Part shown: positions 29,641 through 39,365 of the stretch, in pieces
Layout: the number at the start of each line of letters is the position of its first letter
How positions within the stretch are numbered: position 1 is the first letter of the stretch
NCBI GenBank assembly: GCA_963575745.1
Contig: CAUYUJ010014756.1
Span: 232,650 to 296,649 of the forward strand
Reading direction: 5' to 3'
Source of the DNA: Prorocentrum cordatum
Taxonomy: Eukaryota; Sar; Dinophyceae; Prorocentrales; Prorocentraceae
Length of the DNA: 64,000 bases
Notes under the pieces: generated by a model
The model's database searches: none
Told to the model about the DNA's origin: nothing
What the model saw: the letters and a program-made list of their open reading frames with translations, nothing else
Translations under genes and position numbers: made by a program

Positions 29641-30495
29641 GAACTCAGCTGTTCTCAGCTCTTCCGCAAGTTTTCATTAGGTACTCGCAGCTTCTCCTTA
29701 GTTTTCCTCAGCTTTTCCCCAGTTTTCTTTAGCTTTTCCTTAGTTTTCCTTAGTTTCCTTCAGCTTTTCCTTAGTGTCCTTGAGCTTTTCCTCAGTTTTC
29801 TTGAGCTTTTCTATAGTTTTCCTGAGCTTCTTCAGTTTTCCTTAGCTTTCCTCTAGTTTTCCTTAGTTTTCTTTAGCATTTCCTTAGGTTTCCTTAACTG
29901 TTCCTTAGTTTTCTCTAGCTTTTCTTAAGTTTTCCTTAGTTTTCTTCAGCTTTTCCTCAGTTTTTCTGTACTTTTCCTTAGTTTTTCCTTAGTTTTTCTT
30001 TAGTTTTCCTTAGCTTTTCCATAGTTTCCCTTAGCTTTTCTCAGCTTTTCCTCAGCTTTTCCTTAGTTTCCCTTAGCTTTTCCTTAGTTGTCCTTAGCTT
30101 TTCCTAAACTTTTCTTTAGTTTTCCTAAGCTTTTCTTGGTTTTCTCTAATTTTCCTTAGCTTTTCCTTAGCTTTTCCTTAGCTTTTCCATAGTTTCCCTT
30201 AGCTTTCCTTCAGCTTTTCTTCAGTTTTCCTTAGCTTTTCTTAAGTTTTCCTCAGTTTCCCTTAGCTTCTCCTCAGCTTTTCCATAGTTTTCCTTAGCTT
30301 TTCATTAGTTTTCTTTAGCTTTTCCTCATATTTTCCTTAGCTTTTCTTCGCTTTTCTCAGCTTTTCTTGCTCTTCTCCTGAGCTTTCTCAGCTTTTTCCT
30401 AGCTTTTCTTAGTTTTTCCTTAGCTTTCCTCAGCTTTTCTTTGCTTTCCTCAGCTTTTCTCAGCTTTTCCCTAGCTTTTCTTAGCTTTTCCTTAT
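29640..30495. repeat. CTTTTCCTTAG/TTTTCCTTAG tandem array 6
   Basis: About 850 bp; here many units have lost the GC (AGTTTTCCTTAGTTTTC), a variant type rare in the earlier arrays. It ends with TATTCGTATTCTTATTC, the reverse orientation of the GAATAAGAATACGAAT tail of repeats 3 and 4. Confidence 0.9.
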
Positions 30496-30524
30496 TCGTA
30501 TTCGTATTCTTATTCTCATTTCAA

Positions 30525-30670
30525 TTCTAATTGGGATGCCACCCGAGGCGGGGCGCTGGAATTATTTATTTTCCTTCCATTTGCGCGGTGCTAATAATAT
30601 CGCTCGGCGAAAACCCCCCCAAATAATTATTTAAATTACGTCGCGGTGCTAATGATAACGCCGGGGGGTT
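30525..30670. repeat. Degenerate copies of the GCTAAGATAACGCC type
   Basis: GTGCTAATAATATCGC and GTGCTAATGATAACGCC within 70 bp, each after an ATTTA-rich piece. It marks the right edge of the 16-30 kb locus. Confidence 0.45.
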
Positions 30671-30945
30671 TCTTAATTGCTTCTTCCGGTTACCCCTCCC
30701 TCCTCGCCTTCCTCGTTCTGTCCGTCAGGCCCGCGACCTCCACCTTCCGCATCTTTCGCATGGAAGGTGCGGAAGGTGGATGTCGCGGGCATGGGAACAT
30801 GTCCTCCCTCCATCTCTTTCCTGACCTCCCCCTCCCACCTCCCGCTTCTCCTCCTCCTCCTTCTCCTCCTCCTCCTCCTCCTCCTCCTTCCTGTGATTTG
30901 CTCTCGCCCCTCCTCCACTCTCCCTCATTGCTCCCCAGCGTGGAC
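30670..30945. other. No gene; inverted GCGGAAGGTGGATGTCGCGG pair and (CTC)n
   Basis: CCCGCGACCTCCACCTTCCGC at 30729-30750 faces its complement at about 30764-30790, forming a strong hairpin around CTTTCGCATGGAAGG. A CTC tract follows at 30850-30890. Confidence 0.5.
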
Positions 30946-30949
30946 CCAA

Positions 30950-31831
30950 AACAGTGTGCGTCTACGCTCTATGCTGTGCAAAAGATGTACAGCCACATAT
31001 GTGCTGCTATCGACGTGGTGCACGCTACGCGATGCAATATATGTTGTGCAAAACATGTGATGCAGTAAATGTTCTGAAATACATAGGCGGTGCGGTCTAC
31101 GTGATTCAGTATATGTTGCGCGATCTATGCTGCTCAGTTCACGTGGTGCAGTATATTTGGTGCAGTCGATGTGGTGCAATATATTGGGTGTAATTAATTT
31201 CTGTTCGCAGTGAGTTGTCCACTCCACTGCTCGCGCAAACATCCCACCCACCCACCCGCAACTTGGTTTGCAAAATCTCGTAAGACCGTGACGGTGGGTA
31301 CCAAATGGCACTTGGCAACGACAGCGACGCCGACGACGACAGCGACAACGACGATGACGACGACGCCGACAACGAGTACGACGACACCGACGACGTCTCC
31401 AACGACTTCGACGACGCCGACAACGACGACGACGACGACGACACCGACGACGACGACGACACCGACGCCGACGACGACGACGATGACAACGACGACGACG
31501 ATGACGACGACGACGACGATAACGACGACACCGACGACGACGACGTCAACGACGCCGACGACGACGACGACGACGACGACGACGGCGGCGACGACGACGA
31601 CGCCGACGTCGACGACGACGAAGACGACAACGACGCCGACGCCGACGACGACGACGAAGACGACGACGACGTCGCCAACGAAGACAACGAGGAAGGAGGG
31701 AGGACGACGACGGCGACAACGACGACAACGACGAGGGAGGAGGGAGGACGGCGACGACGCGAACGACGAAGAAGGAGGAAGGACGGCGACGCCGACGACG
31801 GCAACGACGAGGGAGGAGGGAAGACGACGAC

Positions 31832-31865
<34 letters not shown>

Positions 31866-32640
31866 ACGAAATTGAAGGGACGACGACGAGACGCCGACGA
31901 TGGACGACGACGACGACGAGGGAGGAGGAGGAAGGACGACCACGGCGACAACGACGACGGAAACGACCACGACGCCAAAGAGGACGCGAAAATCCGGGGT
32001 GCGAAACCTTGTGTTTTTGTATGGTTTTTGGACACGCGATTTTGAAATCCTTCCGAAGCCGATGGGTTTGGAAGGTTTTCGGCATACGCGCGAGACGACA
32101 CGCGCGTCTGCACTTCGCCCCATTTTTTGCATGGGATTCTCGCGACGGCACACGCGCAAGGGCGTTCGACAGATTTCGACATGAGCGCGCGCGAAGCCCG
32201 TTTGGTAGCATGTTGTGAAAATCTTGAAAAACCTATGGTTTTCTTCAGATTTCGCAAGAGCTTTCGCGGAAGCTGTTTTGGCAACTCTGTTGCGAAATTA
32301 TGTGTTTTTGTATGTTTTTGGGGAACTCGATTGCAAAATCCATCCCGCACCGAAGGTTGTTGAAGGATTTCGGCATGCGCGCGCGACGACGCGCGCGTGT
32401 GCACTTCGTCCCATTTGTTGCAAGGGGTTCGCGAAAAAGTGCTATGTTAGAACAAAAATGTCACCGCATAGTGTTGTTTTACAAGGGAACCTCAGGGGGG
32501 GATACCGGTTCGCCTGGCATGGTATGATTTCATATTTAGGGTGGACGAGCGTGCAGGAGATATATATATATATATGGAACTATATTATCCCAGGGGGAAC
32601 CGATAAGTCCGGGGGGTGGGTGGGTAGAGTCTATTTTTTT
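30950..32640. repeat. Macrorepeat of the 31-37 kb array, copy 1
   Basis: Order: GGTGCAATATATG-type short repeats (30960-31195); CTGCTCGCGCAAACATCCCA and CCCGCAACTTGGTTTGC; a (GAC)n expansion (31310-31985); TTTTTGTATGG; GGCATACGCGC and CGACACGCGCGTCTGCACTT; TTGTGAAAATCTTGAAAAACC; GGGGATACCGGTTCG; ATTATCCCAGGGGGAACC. Confidence 0.8.
31310..31985. repeat. (GAC/AAC)n array 1
   Basis: About 675 bp of GACGACGACAAC-type units, later interrupted by GAGGGAGGAGGGAGG pieces. Asp-, Thr- and Arg-rich frames on plus and Val/Ser-rich frames on minus are repeat translations. Confidence 0.95.
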
Positions 32641-33065
32641 GGGGAAGGAGAATATATGTTGTCCGATCGATGCGGTGATAACTATTTGGTGAATTCGAGG
32701 CGCTTCAATCTAGGCGGTGCAACCTACGTGTCGTAATCTATGTTCTGCGATCTGTATTGCGCAATCTATGTGGTGCAGCCCACTTTGGCTGTCTTGAAGC
32801 TGTCCTCTCCACTGCTCGCGCAAACATCCCACCCACCCACCCGCAACTTGGTTTGCAAAACCTCTTAAGACCGACTACGACGACACCGACTACAACGACT
32901 AGGACGACACCGACGACGTCTCCGACGACGACAACGACGACAACGACGCCGACGACGACGAAGACGACGACGACGACGACGACGCCAACGAAGGCGACGA
33001 CGAGGGAGGAGGGAGGACGACGACGGCGACAACGACGACAACGACGACAACGACGTCAACGACGC

Positions 33066-33101
<36 letters not shown>

Positions 33102-34255
33102 CGGCGACGACGACGACGCCGACGTCGACGACGACGAAGACGACAACGACGCCGACGCCGACGACGACGACGAAGACGACGACGACGTCGCCAACGAAGA
33201 CAACGAGGAAGGAGGGACGACGACGACGGCGACAACGACGACAACGACGAGGGAGGAGGGAGGACGGCGACGAGGCGAACGACGACGAAGGAGGAAGGAC
33301 GGCGACGCCGACGACGACAACGACGAGGGAGGAGGGAAGACGACGACGACGACGGCGACGAAATAGGAGGGACGACGACGAGACGCCGACGACGGACGAC
33401 GACGACGACGAGGGAGGAGGAGGAAGGACGACCACGGCGACAACGACGACGGAAACGACCACGACGCCAAAGAGGACGACGACGACGAACACGAGGAAAG
33501 ACAGAGGACGACGTAGGCGACGACGACGACGACGACGCGGGAGGAGGGAGGACGGCGACGACGACGACGACGACGACGCAAGAGCGCGCGCGCACGCTTG
33601 TGTTGAAAATCCGTGGTGCGAAACGTTGGGTTTTTGTATGCTTTTTGGACGCGCGATTTCGAAACCTTTCCGAAACCGATGGGTTTTGAAGGATTTCGGC
33701 GTACGCGCGCGACGACGCGCGCGTCTGCACTTCGTCCTTTTGTTTGCAGAGGGTTCTCGCGACGGCACACGCGCAAGGGCGTTCGACAGATTTCGACACG
33801 CGCGCGCGCGCGACGCCCGTTTGGTAGCATGTTGTGAAAATCTTGAAAAACCTATGATTTTCTTCAGATTTCGCAAGAGCTTTCGCGGAAGCTGTTTTGG
33901 CAAATCAGTGTTGCGAAATTATGTGTTTTTGTATGTTTTTGGGAAACTTGATTGCGAAATCCTTCCGGCACCGAAGGTTTTTGAAGGATTTCGGCATGCG
34001 CGCGCGACGACGCGCGCGTGCGCACTTCGTCCCATTTGTTGCAAGGGATTCGCGAAAAAGTGCGATGGTAGAACAAAAAATGTCATCGCATTGTGTTTTT
34101 TAAGGGAACCTCAGGGGGGGGATACCGGTTTGGCTGGGATGATACGATTTCATATTTAGGATGGACGAGTGTGCAGAATACACATATATATATGAAATTA
34201 TATTATCCCAGGGGGAAGCGTTAAGTCCGGGGGGGGTAGAGTCTATTCTCTTTTT
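32640..34255. repeat. Macrorepeat copy 2
   Basis: The same module order as copy 1 with high similarity, including (GAC)n at 32925-33590, GGCATGCGCGCGCGACGACG and the ATACCGGTT and CCCAGGGGGAA blocks. Copies 1 and 2 are the closest pair. Confidence 0.8.
32925..33590. repeat. (GAC/AAC)n array 2
   Basis: Same interrupted structure as array 1, down to the GAGGGAGGAGGG interruptions, so the array was copied with the macrorepeat and did not arise twice. Confidence 0.95.
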
Positions 34256-35590
34256 AGAAAGGAGAATCTATGTAATGCACTCTCCGTGTTGCAAAATATG
34301 AGGTGCGATCTGTGTGGTGCACTCTATGCGGAGCGATCTTTGCGGTGCAATCTATGCGAGGCGGCGACGGGGCGGCGATGGCGACGACATAGCCGCCAGA
34401 GTGGCCGTCCGGCCCAGACGACGGGCGGCGACGAGGCGGCGACGGCGACGACATAGCCGCCAGACCGGCCGTCCAGCCCAGACGACGGGCGGCGACGAAG
34501 CAGCGACGGGGCGGCGACGGCGATTACATAGCAGCCTGACCAACTTTCAGGGACAATTCCGTAGAACACAAGTAAGAACCCCTAAGTGCAAGCACTGCTT
34601 GGGGAATGTCATTCAGCGTGGACCCAGAACACTGTGCGTGTTAGCAGTCTGTGTTGTGAAATCGATGTGACCCAGCATATGTAGTCAAACGCACCCTGCC
34701 GAACTTGAAGTTGTCAATTCCATTGCTCGCGCAATCATCCCACCCACGCACCCGCAACTTGGTCTAAAAAACCCATGCGGCGGCGGTTCCGATGAGTGTT
34801 TGGTGTTGGCTGATGCATTTTTGCGGCCGCGCTGGCCTGCGCATGCTCGCCCGCGCAGCGGCCAGCTAGTTTGGCGGGACCGCCGCGGCCGCGGGGGCGC
34901 TGACCGCTGGGCATTTCCCAGCGGGCATTTCAGTGCGAACGACTTGGGCGGGCACGGTAGCATGGCAACGTCGACAATTGTAGACACGATGATAATAGTA
35001 GCGATGTTGGTGACGAGCGCGAAACGACGACTGCAAGGCCAGCGACGGCGCGGACATGGATCACGCCGGCGACGATAACGGCGTCTTCGCGTCGGTGATG
35101 ACGGTTTTGGAAGGAGTTCGGCATGCGCGCGAGGCCGACGCGCGACTGTGACCCGCATGATGTTACTTGACACGGATCGTGCCCCCCCCCCACAGCACGC
35201 TCGAAATCGAATGAATTCGACATGCCGACAAATGTTTGTCATATGTTCTCGGGACATTCGGTTTTGAAGTCTTGACGTAGCCTGAAGTTGTTACCAGGAT
35301 TCCGCCATGCCCGCGCGACGATGCGCGCGTGCGCATGTCATCCCATTTGTTGCAAGGAATTTCTGGAAACTGCTTATTTGTGTTAGACGAGTGAGCGCGC
35401 ATAGTTTTTTTGGTCGGAGGATGACAGGGTGGGGGGGGGGACACTGGCATGCCTGGGATGGTATGGATCCCATATCTAGGATGGACGGTGGGGCAGAATC
35501 ATATGCAAATTGCAATGCGCGAAAGGGTGCCGTCAAATCTGGGGGGGGGGGGAAGCCACATCTTTTTAAGAATCGGGCATCTACGCGAGG
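34256..35590. repeat. Macrorepeat copy 3, without the GAC expansion
   Basis: Keeps GGTGCAATCTATG repeats, an ATTGCTCGCGCAATCATCCC segment, CCGCAACTTGG, the CGCGCGACGATGCGCGCG block and a TACTTGACACGG region. In place of GAC units it holds a GC-rich core with GCGGCCAG-TAGTTTGGCG shared with copy 4. A direct repeat (GACGACGGGCGGCGACG type) lies at 34365-34520. Confidence 0.65.
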
Positions 35591-37330
35591 CGGCAACGAA
35601 GCGGCCTACGTGGTGCAATCTAGGCGGTGCATTTATCGAGTTCTCCCTGGTGGGTTGTCAACCCCAGTGTTCGCGCAATCATCCCACGCACCCACCCGTA
35701 ACTTGGCTCGCAAAACCCATGCGGCAACGATTGCGATTATTGCTTAGCGCTGGCTGGCGCATCGCTGCGGCCGCGCTAGCGCGCGCGGGCTCGCGCGCAA
35801 AGCGGCCAGGTCGTTTGGCGCGGCCGCGTGGCACTAATCGCCAAGGACTTCCCGGCGCGTTTCGCATGCCGCGCTGACGCGCGGACACTTCATTACGAGT
35901 CGGTGATTCGGGTGGGCGCTATGTCATGGTAACGTCGACAACGGCGGACAGGATGATGATATTAGCGATGCCGGTGACGATGATGCCGATGAAGACGGCA
36001 AGGCCGATGCCGGCGCCGATGCTGACCACACCGACGAAGATCATGATGCCCACATGTCGGGGATGAAGGTATTGGAAGGATTTCGACATGCGCACGTGGC
36101 CAACGGGCGCGAGTGGCCCGCATGGTCTAATTTTGAACGGACTCGTGCCCCCCCAACCCAGCAAGCGCGCAAAGGGTCTCGAATTCTTCCAACGCGCGCG
36201 CGGCAAACCCGCTTGGTCGCATGTGATGAACATGTTGGAAACCGATGTTTGTCGTATGAATTCGCAAGAACCCGCGCGCAGGCCTCTCGGTTGTTCGCTG
36301 GGATGTTTGCCTCTTGGGGCCCTTTTGGGAAGCCTGTTGGTTGGGGGCCTCCGGGGTCATGTGTTGGACCTCCTGGGGGTCTCTTGGGCCCTCCTCGGTG
36401 GCCTCTTGAGGCCGCGGGCTCGACATGTCCGTTGGGGGGACCCTGTCTGGGCCCCCTGTGGGAGCCGTTTGGGGGGCCTTGTGGGCCGTCTTGGAGGCCT
36501 TTGGGAGCGTTTGGGGGCCCTATTGGGCTGTCTTGTGGCCGTCTGAAAGGCTTTTTGGGTGATCTCAGGGGGCATCTTGGGCCATCTGGGAGCGTCGAGA
36601 AGCCGAAAACGCGAATACCCCAAACAATGTCAAAAGCCAAACTGGAAAAGCCAGGGAAAATTGTGGTTTCTTCTTGGAGGCCTGTTGGGCCGTCTTGGGG
36701 CCATCCTGGGCCGTCTAGAGGCGTTCCTTGACCGCTTGGGCGCTCGGCGGGGAGCTCCGCGAAAGTCTGCGGGTCGTCTGGGGCGTTGCAGCCGTCCCAG
36801 AGGTCATGCGAAACACCTTGGGAGTGCCAAGAGCGTCCGGGAAATTGGCGGTCCAGGCCGTTCAAAAACTAAAATGTTTGCTGCAGCAACAGCAGCAGCA
36901 CCACCACCGCTGTGAGCACAATCCTGGCTGCAGCAGAAGCATAGCTGTGAGCCTTGGGGCATTCACTTCGTGCAAAGGGCACGGTGGCGGGTATGTTTTC
37001 GGGAACCTCGATTTTGAAATCCTTGCGAATTGTTTGGTTTTTGAAGGAGTTGGGCATGTGCACACGCCGTCGCGCGCGCGTGGACTGTGTCTAGTTTCCT
37101 GAAGAGGGTTCTCGAACAAATATCGAATAGTATTAGTTGTCTGGGATGAGGGTAGGGGTGAATCCAGCCTGGCTGGAATAGTATGATTTCACTTGGAAAA
37201 TCAACGATGGCGAACTGCACATCCCCAGGGAGCCAGATAATCCCGATGGCGGGAGGGGGAGATTTTTCAGAACGGAAAATCGGTTTAGTGCCATGTACGT
37301 GGTACAATTTACGCGGTGCAATACATGCAA
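35590..37330. repeat. Macrorepeat copies 4-5, interrupted by a GGCC array
   Basis: Copy 4 runs from CTAGGCGGTGCATTT through CCCACCCGTAACTTGG and GCGGCCAGGTCGTTTGGCGC to AATTCGCAAGAACCCGCGC. It is then interrupted at about 36290-36860 by a GGCC/CTTGGG-rich block; a partial copy 5 resumes at about 36960 (GGGAACCTCGATTTTGAAAT) and ends at 37150-37330. Confidence 0.55.
36290..36860. repeat. GGCC-rich array with AT-richer core (minus orientation)
   Basis: Degenerate TTGGGGGCC/CTTGGGCC units on both sides of a core at about 36590-36670 (CCCCAAACAATGTCAAAAGCC). Its reverse complement matches the core at 58740-58800 (TTTTGATGCATTTTGGGGTT and TTTTCGGCTTCCCGACGC). Related arrays: 39366-41060, 56520-56660, 58600-59110, 61120-61590. 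Confidence 0.6.
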
Positions 37331-37809
37331 TGCATTTGATGTGGTGCAATACATGTGGTGGAATATATGAGAGGCGACGACGGGGCGGCGACGGCGAGCA
37401 CGGAGCCGCCAGACCGCCACCCAGGCCGGGTTCTTTTGAAAATATCGGAGAACCCTTAAGTGCAAGAACTATTTGGCGAAAAGCAAGACTTTGGGAGAAG
37501 GGGCGTCGCGGGACCAGGAAGTCCCTCGAGAAGGAGACGCGTGTATGCGTCGAGGGAAACTGACACACCGAGAGTCCTGGGAAGGCGAGGCCGAGGGCGA
37601 AGGGACCCCGGGCTTCCACTGTCCACCAAAAAAGTCTGGGAAGGGGGGCCGCGCGATTTTACACTTGGCTGACCTGGGGGGAGTTGGATCACGAGAGGGG
37701 TGGACCCAGAGCGCGCTCGTAGGGGCCCGACGCAGGGTGTCGGTCGGGGGAGGGGGGAGCGTGTGCTTGCCACCCAGACCCCCTCGGGTCATGAAAAAAT
37801 CGCAAAGGG

Positions 37810-38160
37810 TTTTCAATCGTTTTCGGCCTCCAGGGGCCCTCGACGGGCCTCGGGACCGTCAAACAACGACTCGGGATGAAAAGACTGTCCTGGGCAAGTG
37901 GTCGAGAGGTCGATCGCTGAATGCAGCGCGACAGCAGCGTCTTGCGCGCTTGGGCCTGGCCTCCCGCACGTACCCCAAATGCGAGCACCAGAGGTCACTC
38001 CTTGCCTGGGGTCCCAGACATGCGGCGCCTCGATTTTCTCGAGACGCAGGCCCCCGACCTCTCGACCACTTCCCTGGGAAGGGCCCTTCAGCTCGAGCCC
38101 TTGTTCGACGGGCCCAGCGAGGGCCCCCGAGAGGCCGAAAACTTGGAAACATTTCCGCCC
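37810..38160. mobile_element. TTTTCGGCCTC-family inverted-repeat element, short copy
   Basis: The left arm (TTTTCGGCCTCCAGGGGCCC, GGGACCGTCAAACAACGACT, AAGTGGTCGAGAGGTCG) is mirrored by the right arm (CGACCTCTCGACCACTTCC, CGAGAGGCCGAAAAC). About 130 bp between the arms belongs to the GCGACAGCAGCG family. Confidence 0.65.
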
Positions 38161-38171
38161 CGTTTTTCTGG

Positions 38172-38358
38172 GCCTTCCAAATGGGGCACGAGCAGATGGG
38201 GTCGGAGGATCGCGCCGCATCGCCGATCCGGCTCGATGTGGAGCCTGTGTTTCACCACGCCGACGTCGCCGGTGCATCGCCGGCGTCGCCAATGCATCGC
38301 CGATACATCGGCGACGCATTAGCGATACTCGGACCCCATCTAGGAGACCTCTACTCTG
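38172..38358. mobile_element. Inverted-repeat element, GATGCATCGGC family, copy 2
   Basis: CTTCCAAATGGGG-ACGAGC and GGTCGGAGGATCGCGCCGC on the left, ACTCGGACCCCATCTAGGAG on the right, with several CGCCGATGCATCG-type palindromes between. Same layout as 11680-11872, abutting the preceding inverted-repeat element. Confidence 0.7.
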
Positions 38359-38604
38359 GGTTCCTAATAGGCGTGGAGGGGTACCCCCCGACGGGGGTCA
38401 ACCTCGCCTCGTCGTCGCGCCGCGACAGGGGTCGGAGCGCCTTCGGCGCGCGGTGGCTGCCCGCGACCGGGGTCGATGTGTGCCTGTCGGCGGGGGTGCC
38501 GCCCCGCCGACGCTCACTAAGAGACTCGGAGTATAGCCTCCGCCCCGTTCGCTGCTCGAGGCGCCGGGAGGTCCGGGCCACTCCCGCGTGCATCCGGGCG
38601 GGCC

Positions 38605-38690
38605 ATGGCGGCGGCAGCGCCGCAGCCCACCAGCCAGGTCGCGGGCATGGTGGGCTGGCGCGTCGACGGCGGGCCCCCCGAGGCCAGCGT
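38605..38690 (+). CDS. Possible first exon, unknown product
   Basis: ATG-led frame MAAAAPQPTSQVAGMVGWRV then DGGPPEAS, cut short by a (GTC)n tract at 38688. Composition is protein-like up to that point and becomes poly-Ser/Val in the repeat. It may connect with the island at 39200, both being on plus and both bounded by GTC arrays, but I cannot fix the splice sites. No family recognised. Confidence 0.25.
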
Positions 38691-38768
38691 CGTCGTCCTC
38701 GTCGTCGTCCTCGTCGTCCTCGCCCTCGTCGTCGTCTTCGCCGTTTTCGTGTCGTCGGCGTCGTCGCC

Positions 38769-38804
<36 letters not shown>

Positions 38805-38838
38805 CTCGTCGTCGTCGTCGTCGCCGCCGCCCTTATCC
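38688..38838. repeat. (GTC)n microsatellite
   Basis: GTCGTCGTC with CTC interruptions, about 150 bp; a shorter similar tract lies at 39147-39195. Ser/Val/Arg-only frames are repeat translations. Confidence 0.9.
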
Positions 38839-39199
38839 TCCCCTAAGGCGCCTTAAGGGGGGGTTCTGCCAGCGAGCATTTCTGTCGAAGCGGCTGCCAG
38901 AGATTTAAAGGCCTTGTAGCTATATCCAAGTGGTGCAACACACGCGCCGCGCCGAGTGAAGAGTGCACGCAGGTTTTGCCGCTCGTTGAGCCCCCTGCCA
39001 TGGCGCGCCCTGCCTGGGCGAGTGAAGGGCTCCGCGCCCCGCGACGGGAAGTTTTTCTTTTGCGCCACCCGACGCATTGCTCCCAGCCAGACCTGCATGG
39101 CGTGGTTTTGTTCTCCCTGAGGTTGATGGATACTGATAAATAGAATCGTCGTCGTCGTCGCCCTGGTGGTCGTCGTCGTCGTCATCGTCGTCCCGCGCC

Positions 39200-39365
39200 C
39201 GCGCCCGCGCCGCCCGAGGTGGCCACGCCCGAGCGCCCAAGGGCCACGCCGAGCCCGTGGCGCCTCGAGGCCGAGCTGCGGCAGCGGAGCCGGCGCGCGG
39301 GGCTGCTGAGGGCGGAGCTGGCCGAGGATGGGCCGGCGTTCCGCGTGCAGTACGGCCCCAAGAGG
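39200..39365 (+). CDS. Coding island: amphipathic helix protein fragment
   Basis: A plus-strand frame reads VATPERPRATPSPWRLEAEL, RQRSRRAGLLRAELAEDGPA and FRVQYGPKRALERAL, with good alternation of charged and hydrophobic residues typical of a real helix. It starts after a GTC and CCCGCG tract (a possible CCCGAG acceptor at about 39218) and ends at a repeat: AAGAGGGCCCTAGAGCGAG at its end recurs at 39489 and 41050, so the exon border coincides with a repeat border. Family unknown. Probably one exon of a larger gene. Confidence 0.35.

Noticed and set aside
31194-33903. Asp-, Thr-, Val- and Ser-rich open frames over 300 codons on both strands
   Set aside because: They come from (GAC)n arrays that lack stops in most frames.
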